Source of the DNA: Plumapathes pennacea
Taxonomy: Eukaryota; Cnidaria; Anthozoa; Antipatharia; Myriopathidae
DNA length: 64,000 bases
Direction: 5' to 3'
NCBI GenBank assembly: GCA_964036295.1
Contig: OZ038464.1
Span: forward strand, 4,591,501 to 4,655,500
This document shows positions 57,331-64,000 of the stretch, in pieces; position 1 is the first letter of the stretch; each line of letters starts with the position of its first letter. Position numbers and translations under genes: made by a program. The notes under the pieces are model-generated. The model was not told the origin of the DNA and ran no database searches. It saw only the letters and a program-made list of their open reading frames with translations.

Positions 57331-57819
57331 ACTTGACGAGCAAAGTGGAAAACTACTTCTTTGGTCATAATGCAATCAAAGCCCGCTATTTTGAAGTCTC
57401 ACAGGGCATGAAAAGAACTTCAAAATAGTGGGGTTTCAAAATAACCAGGCTATAGTCAAGCTAATCCAAGGAGATTTGGCTTGACGTCAAGTTCAGCATG
57501 TAGAAACAAAACCAAGCTCAGCAGAGATATTAGAATCTTTTATGTAAGGAGTAAAAAGTGCTGACACAAAGTAATACAGAGATAATTTTACAGAGAAATT
57601 ATTTTACAGCTTTTTGCAGCTACAGTATATGTTATATAGGTAGTGTTGTTCTAAGTTGGCCTCTGCAATATTATCAACAGAACAAGAATTGGCAATTTTG
57701 TGCTCCACTACCCACTGCGGCCACTTGCAAATTGAGAAGAAATTGACTTTTTAGCAGTCAGATACTGTAGCCTGGTATTGAGCGAGTTGACTCTGGTCAG
57801 TTCACAGTTAGTACAGTAC

Positions 57820-58227
57820 GTGAAACTTGTATTGAGCAGATCCCCTATTAATGGACACCTTCTATTAAGCAGACACCAGCTCGGGCCCCAAAGTTTTCTT
57901 TGCATGTTTACTGTAAAACAAACCTGTTTTCAATGGACACCTCTATTTTAGCAGACACGGACACCAACATTGAGCAATTATTTTGTTACACGAAACCTAT
58001 ATTAGGGGACATTTCGAGTATTTTTAGAGTGTACTTTTATTAGATTGTGAGATTACTATCCAACTTGCCTGTCGCAAAAGATTGGTGATAAATATTATGT
58101 CAAACAGCAATCAACGATCAAGGGGCACCTCACTCATTTCCCTGGCTATCATGACACAATTTGTCAGAACCTGTATTAAACAGACACTAGCTAGGGTCCC
58201 AAGGGTGTCCGCTTAATACAAGTTCAC
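57820..58227. mobile_element. MITE-like element, counterpart of 9336-9738
   Basis: Same terminal inverted repeats (GTGAAACTTGTATTGAGC and GCTTAATACAAGTTCAC), inherited through the block duplication. Confidence 0.45.
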
Positions 58228-58494
58228 TTTGATATAATGTAATCATGTAGATTTTTGATGGGAACATTTGAGCTGAACTTATTTTAAAGTTTTATAACAG
58301 GAGTAAGAGGTATCCTCTACTTCACTACAGAAGCATATAATCAACATTTTGTATCACAGAAGGCAAAATGTAAGATTGAATTTGTTGATCAGGAATCATT
58401 AGCTGCATTACTGTTCATATGCACATGCTGTGATACTGTTTCCTTGTTGTTTCTTGCATGACAGTGAACTAGAATGGATTGTTGGACAGTGTTA

Positions 58495-58714
58495 ATACAG
58501 CAAAATCCAGCTATCTTGAACTCTCAAACAGTTTGAGATAGTGGGGATCGAAATAGCGGGGTTTTACCAAAGGGAAATTTCTACCAACCTCATTACCGAG
58601 GGAAATAGCTAATTCTAAATTGGTGCAAAATTGTTGTTGTTGGAAATCAGATTCTGCTTGAGATAGCGGTGAGTTTGAGATAACTGAGTTGGAGATAGTG
58701 ATGTTCTAACTGTA
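58495..58714. mobile_element. MITE-like element, counterpart of 10008-10226
   Basis: Same layout as in block A; one base inserted in the right end (GTTCTAACTGTA). Confidence 0.35.
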
Positions 58715-59046
58715 TATTTCTCCTAAAGTCATGAATAAACAACAAAGATTTTAGTAATCTGTCTGCTGCTATGTGTTGTCAGAATTAAAAAAATTGAAAA
58801 AGTGACAAAGGGATTTTTTTAGTTAGATAGCGCTGACCCTCAAGGAGGAGGAGGGGGAGGCACTTCTTATGATTGGCCACGGTATGTGGAGGCTCCACCC
58901 AAAAAGGGAGGGGGGGGGGGCTTTTCAAGTCTCGAGCATAAAATAGATATACAAAAACGAAACTTTTTGGTGTTTTAAAGGGTCGGTAAGAATAGTGGCC
59001 CGTTTGAAAACATTGCTCCAATGCATCCAACATCTCCCCTCCCCCT

Positions 59047-59070
59047 CCCCCCCCCCCCCCCCCCCCCCCC
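59047..59070. repeat. poly-C tract, 24 C
   Basis: Uninterrupted run. The G run of block A (10429-10447) is reduced to about ten G near 58910 here. Confidence 0.95.
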
Positions 59071-59229
59071 TCACACACCCTCCTGGGGATGCCGGATATC
59101 ACTTGACCCCCCTTTTTAGGATGTGAATTGTTCGAATAAATGCCACACGTGCTCATTTTGTATTCATAAACAGCTCCGTTCGCCAGCTTCGCCTGAGCTG
59201 AGATGTTGAGTGGGTTATAATTTTAACAA

Positions 59230-60590
59230 CGTTTTCTCTAATTCAAAGCCATGCACAGCCGCACAAATCGACACAAAAAATTAAAGTGGCTTGAAATACA
59301 TGTGGAAGGAGTTTGACACAAAACTGTGAGATATATTTCGAAAAATGTTGGAAAACGGAGCATTGGAGATTTAAGCACGTCTTCGAGCACTTTATCATAT
59401 TTACAGGACGAGTGAATACTTTTAAACTGTCCGCACGATGAGAAAGTATTGAAAAGACTTCACCCTGAAATTTGAGTTTGTGGCTTGTTTTGTCAAAGAG
59501 CATCAGCAGTAAATTTAAATAAAACTTCATGGCAAAATTTAGATGGCCCTATTACCTCCGCTCTTCTGCTCCGACGAATTTGCTTAAACTCGGCCTTGAG
59601 GTATGTATTAAGTCAGTATAAGCTGATTCCAGAAATTTAACAAAATTATACTAGGAAATTTTTTCACTGGGTACGATTTTGTTCAAATATAGTATTGTCC
59701 ACTTAAGCTACGATATCACTAAAAATATTTTTCCTAGTTAAATCGAATTCCATCAAACTATTGCTGATTGATATCTGCAGCTTTTCTCAAAGTTTTATAA
59801 GAATCGCATTTAAGCCAAAAAAAGTTATGATCCAAAGTTTGTGAAGGACGAGTGCACCCGAAATTTCAACGGAGCCAGGGTTCTACCAAATGTGTTAACT
59901 CTTACACTCTCAAGTCACAACCTCAATTTTCTCCTTCAGTTTCTCACTAGACATATATCATATAGAAAGGAGAACTTGGCTTTTGATGGCTTGCACAGAT
60001 GAAAGATGATTGAAATAATAATTCTCGGTACTTAACTTATACAGTAAAAGTTGGGAGAATCTGCATTTTGAGCTTGAGAGTGAAAAAATTAATTTGTCCG
60101 CGTTAAACTGATTTGGCTTCAGTGTTTCAGGTCAGCTGAAGTTGTCTTCTTCATCAAACGGCGATTCCTCTGTAACATAACCGATAAGGGATCGTGAGGT
60201 TTTGATTGTCGTCTATCTCTTGCGCAAATGATACTTATACTGAGTGTGCCGTCATGCACCCCATAAACACAGAAATAGGATTAAAACGGCCACTTGTTTA
60301 CACATTTTCCCGTCCATTTCATCCACTCCAGTGCTGAATTGTTTGTTCATTTGCTGCACTTTGTGAGTCTGTCTCGTGCACTTTAATTGTTTTCAATTTT
60401 CTTGTCCATTTCTGCACCTTGTGACTCTGTTTCGTGTCTTTACTGTTTCTCTATCATCAACATTTTTAACAATCGGCATTAATTTCCACGCCCTCGTATG
60501 TAGTCATACGCCCTCCGAAATAACGCTAGAAGTTGAAAGTCTTGGCCCGTCAAGCTTGGATGCGCACCACAAGTGGCTAGCTAATTTCAC
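59230..60590. repeat. dispersed block P, copy 3
   Basis: Counterpart of 10766-12230 in block A', with a deletion of roughly 100 bp near 60565 (GATGCG joined to CACCACAAGTGGC). Confidence 0.8.
59895..60092. mobile_element. CTCCCAAG-family MITE, copy 7
   Basis: Counterpart of 11424-11622; TTAA at both ends. Confidence 0.6.
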
Positions 60591-60816
60591 TGCGTTTTTT
60601 TAAAAAGGTCCAGTATTAATGTACAGTTTCTAATACAATAGTTCACTCAAAAGAGTTCCAACTTTTGGCTGCACGATAAAATAATTCCCCCAGTTGCGCT
60701 TGGGAGATTCGTCACCTTATAAGGTCATTGTTATTTACTCTGTGTATAGTCAAGCGACCGTGGGTACGGTATCACGGCTTGACAACTCTTACTACTTATA
60801 AATAGTTCAGTGTTAA

Positions 60817-61337
60817 AGTGCCTATAAGCCTTTAGACGTTACGTTTTTATATGAAAGTAGGAAGTGATCTAAGCAACTTATATTCGAAGAAACTCCGTTC
60901 CGAAGCGTTCTTATACTTTTTTCACGCGGTTGAACTCAGAATTCCGAAATCTTGACCGAGCGACATGGGAGACTGGGTCTGTGACGTCAGAGAAGGCACT
61001 GGCATCGCTTTGGCGTCTCTTTACCTTAGTTGTTTTTTTCCCTTGGTTACGTTTTTCTCGACAACACATCTATGACCATAATTCTCACCTCGCCAACTGC
61101 AAAATCTGTGTGAAAGTTTTGTTTGACAAGAAACGAATCCCTCCTCTGACGTCATAACCCAGGCTCTTGATCGAAAAACTTTGCGCGGTCAGATTCAAAA
61201 TGGCGGTCAAAATCGCATGTTTGCCGGGCGGAAAAATATATAAAAACGCTTCAGAGCGGAGTTTCTTTGGCCATAAGTTGTTTAGATTACTTCCTACTTT
61301 CATATAAAAACGTAACGTCTGAAGGCTTATAGGCACT
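60817..61337. mobile_element. TTAA foldback MITE, copy 2 (521 bp)
   Basis: Ends AGTGCCTATAAGCC and GGCTTATAGGCACT are inverted repeats whose arms extend through ACGTTACGTTTTTATATGAA and AGTAGGAAGT. TTAA on each side (60813-60816, 61338-61341); the single TTAA of the empty site is at 12415. The frame-containing centre shows no transposase. Confidence 0.9.
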
Positions 61338-61442
61338 TTAAACCATTCAGACATTTTTGCATCATAGTAAAGGTCATGGTGCAAAAGGAGGTCAACCATG
61401 CTCGTGAGGATCAAATACCTTGGGTGCCAGAGGTTTCTCGCT

Positions 61443-61547
61443 CTCGGAAGCTCCGGCCTCGCCTCCGCAGCCCTCCTCCGCCCGTGGTTTCGCCCCCAGC
61501 CTTCCTCCGCCTGTGGTTTCGCGGCCGCGCAGCTCGGAGCTTCCGAG
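61443..61547. repeat. GC-rich hairpin element, expanded copy
   Basis: Arms CTCGGAAGCTCCG and CGGAGCTTCCGAG as at 12519-12606; the spacer contains CCTCCGCCCGTGGTTTCGC and a near-repeat of it. Confidence 0.7.
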
Positions 61548-62147
61548 AACGAAAAACTCGGTTATTTCGAACTCCTCGCAATAAATTTGGTATAAAATTA
61601 CCTTTAGTGAGAACCCCGCTATCTCAATTCCCCACTGTCTCGAACTATTTCTCGCTTCCCTTGAGAGTTCGAGATACCGGGGTTCTACTGTAATTGTAAT
61701 TTGCAAATATTCTGCATGGCAGTGCCAGATTAATAAAAAGAGTTGAACAATAAAAAGTAAATACTAGCGAAAAATAGGATAAATTTATCAAACAGGTGGA
61801 AAGGCGTACTCGGTTTGTCTGGTATAAGGTAGACACTATGAAGCACATGTGCAAGAAGGGCATGAATGAAGAAGCTCATATTAGACCTATCGGACCTTAA
61901 GAAGAAATTTGGATTCGTTTCTTGCAGTACAATCGGTGGTTTCCAGTTCCAATTTGCTATGGGAAAATATGTATGCTTTATATATTTTACACGATGGTGC
62001 TTTTTTGTTTGCTTGTTTGTTTGTTTGTTTGTTTTGTTGTTTAGTTCTGCATTACAAATTGTTAAAAAGGATTGCCTTTTTTTCTTTAGGTGTAGATAAT
62101 TTAGGATGAACTTCTTTTCTGGAAGTGCACGAAAATAAGAGACCTGA

Positions 62148-62722
62148 TTAAATATCGACCTCACTTTGGGACATATCGACAGAATTAACGAGTTTTAAAG
62201 TGGACTGGGTTAGTCTATTTAGCACAACGTTTCTTCTTACATGAAGTTCTTCTTGATGAAGCGTTAGGTTAAACGCTTTCGTCCTCACTAGTGATGCACT
62301 GATTGGTTGGTTCAATTGCGTCATGTTGATTTCTGCTTGATTCTTCTTCGTTTTACAACAGAAAACAAGGGAAGACATTGCCCTTCTAAAATCTGGAATC
62401 CGGAAGCAATAGATGATGGGATTCATGAAAGAGTTGCTGTACTGAAGGAGTTTAACGCCTTCATCTGGAAACACTCGTAAAATAATATTTGTCAAACTAG
62501 GTTGGTAATAATTTGAAAAATATAGGACGCTGTATAGAAGCCACGCTGCAAGAAAAATGATCGTTGTGATTAGCAGTGTAGTGGCAAGTCGCCGATCTTG
62601 TTTTGCGTGTGCACCCGGAAATGGTCGCAGTTTGACTTTGATCCACAGACATGAATAGGCAAGACACGTGACTGACAATGGCGCGAGCAAGAACGCCGCT
62701 ATGATGGAGTGGAAGGACAGAA
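62148..62722 (-). pseudogene. GPCR pseudogene, N-terminal half deleted
   Basis: Matches the TM5-to-end part of the 14272-15108 receptor. TM7 NPIIYCFRIP is kept and the C-terminal tail is open (FCCKTKKNQAEINMTQLNQP to ...SQSEVDI). The TM6 motif is changed from AWLPY to AWLLY, losing the conserved proline. Sequence upstream of 62722 is joined to a MITE remnant, so TM1-TM4 are gone. It cannot encode a receptor; it documents the original tail that the left copy has lost by frameshift. Confidence 0.9.
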
Positions 62723-62734
62723 GTCGCTTGAAGG

Positions 62735-62791
62735 AGAAAATTGAAGAAGGAGAAAATTAAACTTGATCACTCTTGGGAGTGAAAGGGTTAA
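62735..62791. mobile_element. CTCCCAAG-family MITE remnant at deletion junction
   Basis: Right end of the element at 18112-18319 (ACTCTTGGGAGTGAAAGGGT). A GAAGGAGAAAATT stretch is duplicated just before it. Confidence 0.75.
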
Positions 62792-63195
62792 TATTAAATG
62801 TGAACAAGCATCCCTTGTAACACACAAAAGTCTCTTAATTTTCTAATTTTTAAAATCTTTCTACTTATTTCCGACTTTAGGACCAATTCCCCCATGAAAC
62901 CTGAAAGAATTATTATATTTAAGGTGTGCTCTCTTTTTTTTCTTTACAACAAGGTTATCTTTTCTTAATTTGCAGAATAATTTTGCACAAAATCGACATG
63001 GCTGAATAAACCACGAATTTTAAATATATACCACAAATCACAATCGCCTAAATAGAACTACATGTAACTATGCCTTGGAGCTGAGAAAAAACAACAACAA
63101 CAACAACAACAACAACTTCTCTTTAAAATACACACATCAGTAAACATTATCAAACCGATTGGCCGCATTGTATGGAAAGCAAAATTATATTCAAT

Positions 63196-64000
63196 TCACG
63201 TCAAGGCTTCTGCGCGAAAACGGTTCAACTGCACTCCAAACAGATAATTATCTAAGGTAATATACAACAGTCGAATTGAAAAACCGTCGAGGGAACTCGC
63301 CGAAGAAATACAGAACGCACGTTAGCGACAGCCAACAAAGGGCACTCTTTGTCGACGACCAAGTATGGAATGAAAATAACCATATACCGAAGTAAAAGTC
63401 GAGAGTGAAACTCAAATATTCTTTAAGAAAAAACACTTTACCATCCATCCTGCCGCGCTGTCCTGAAGTTGACCAAGTTGTGTTGAGAGTTTTCCCCAGG
63501 CCCTAGTTTACCTACACTTATATTTACCACTATCCCCCCACCCCCCCCCCCCCCCCCCTCCACTCCCCACATATTGTACTCATCCTGATAATTTGATGCA
63601 CTCATAGTTAACCGTTATGAAATTCGAGTTTCCGACGCAAAGACTCGAAAAAGTGGATCTATATTGTACTCGATAACTCGGAGAATTGAGTCCGTCATCC
63701 ACTCGGAGTTTCCGACGCGAGGACTCGTAGAAGTGGACGCACTTGGAGTTTCCGACGCGAGGACTCGTAGAAGTTCGTTATTTAACTATAACTACTTATA
63801 GTAGGACACCATCACAAGAAAAAAAAAATATTCACCTCACCGAACCTCGCGTGTTTGTGTACCGGGAAAAACTGACTCGTGTAACTAGAGTGATGTGTCA
63901 AACTGATCAGAGAGAAAAGCTCTTATATTTACCCCACTAGTGGATAAATGCGGGCGGTTGATCGACGTGTCTTTCTGTTCTGGCTTTCTTGTGACGTTGC
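63196..64000 (-). CDS. second copy of the small minus-strand gene, cut by window end
   Basis: Exons corresponding to 18724-20447: 63251-63196 (terminal, NYLFGVQLNRFRAEALT and stop), 63457-63442 (16 nt) and 64000-63933 (3' part of the 156-nt exon, NVTRKPEQKDTSINRPHLST). Splice dinucleotides and frame are preserved and substitutions are few (for example M to I, E to G). The rest of the gene lies beyond the window. Confidence 0.35.
63534..63558. repeat. poly-C tract with one A
   Basis: Counterpart of 19064-19084, interrupted by A at 63540. Confidence 0.9.
63626..63777. repeat. 40-bp minisatellite, rearranged copy
   Basis: Three GAGTTTCCGACGC units, the first diverged and separated from the others by about 50 bp containing ACTCGATAACTCGGAG. 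Confidence 0.8.

Larger units (their letters stand above)
57001..59229. other. 3' flank of gene B, non-coding
   Basis: Matches 8473-10765. Contains the same two MITE-like elements as block A and otherwise no gene that I can support. Confidence 0.5.
51240..64000. repeat. segmental duplication block A' (partner of 1960-19500)
   Basis: Colinear with block A and still matching at the last base of the window. It contains the 3' half of NLR gene B. Its left edge coincides with the end of family X copy Y. Confidence 0.9.

Noticed and set aside
1-64000. tRNA, rRNA, CRISPR arrays, bacterial-type operons, riboswitches
   Set aside because: None seen on either strand by eye; tRNA genes could still be missed without a covariance search.

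Overview
The window reads as nuclear DNA of a cnidarian, most likely an anthozoan and possibly a stony coral. It is AT-rich, the genes are split by GT-AG introns, and repeats are dense. The recognisable coding content is NACHT-LRR (NLR) receptors with Death and fibronectin type III (FN3) modules, plus a rhodopsin-class GPCR. There is no sign of bacterial organisation. Organism identity is inferred from gene and repeat style, not from a search.

Layout. (1) 1-1960: transposon debris. (2) 1960-19500: duplicated block A, holding the 3' part of NLR gene A (FN3 exon, a large NACHT-LRR exon, a tiny last exon), a GPCR on the minus strand, a Helitron-like element and the low end of a small minus-strand gene. 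(3) 20450-34320: a tandem array of a roughly 5-6 kb unit (two fuller copies and one partial), each carrying short conserved exons of a gene I do not recognise. (4) 35762-57000: NLR gene B. Ten exons can be joined in phase (total 4299 nt, an exact multiple of three) into an architecture acidic leader - Death - linker - FN3 - Death - linker - FN3 - NACHT - LRR - short tail, about 1432 residues. Its 9 kb intron between the second Death module and the second FN3 module is full of transposons. (5) 51240-64000: block A', the second copy of block A, containing the 3' half of gene B, a GPCR remnant and the start of the second copy of the small minus-strand gene, and running off the window end.

A and A' can be aligned through their whole length, and each difference is readable as an event. 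A gained two non-LTR retrotransposon fragments. A' gained a GGGCCC-ended MITE and a TTAA foldback element. A' lost 3.6 kb, taking the first half of the GPCR and the Helitron-like element. The number of 168-bp LRR units differs (two in gene A, four in gene B). This makes the window a small natural record of NLR birth and diversification.

Functional reading (inference): NLR genes A and B would encode cytosolic pattern-recognition or cell-death receptors, with Death domains for signalling, NACHT for nucleotide-dependent oligomerisation and LRRs for sensing. All signalling and FN3 modules are bounded by phase-1 introns, so they could be shuffled, skipped or duplicated without breaking the frame. 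Many of the supplied open reading frames begin at non-ATG codons or are shadows; exon limits given here come from splice signals and from comparison of the duplicate copies.
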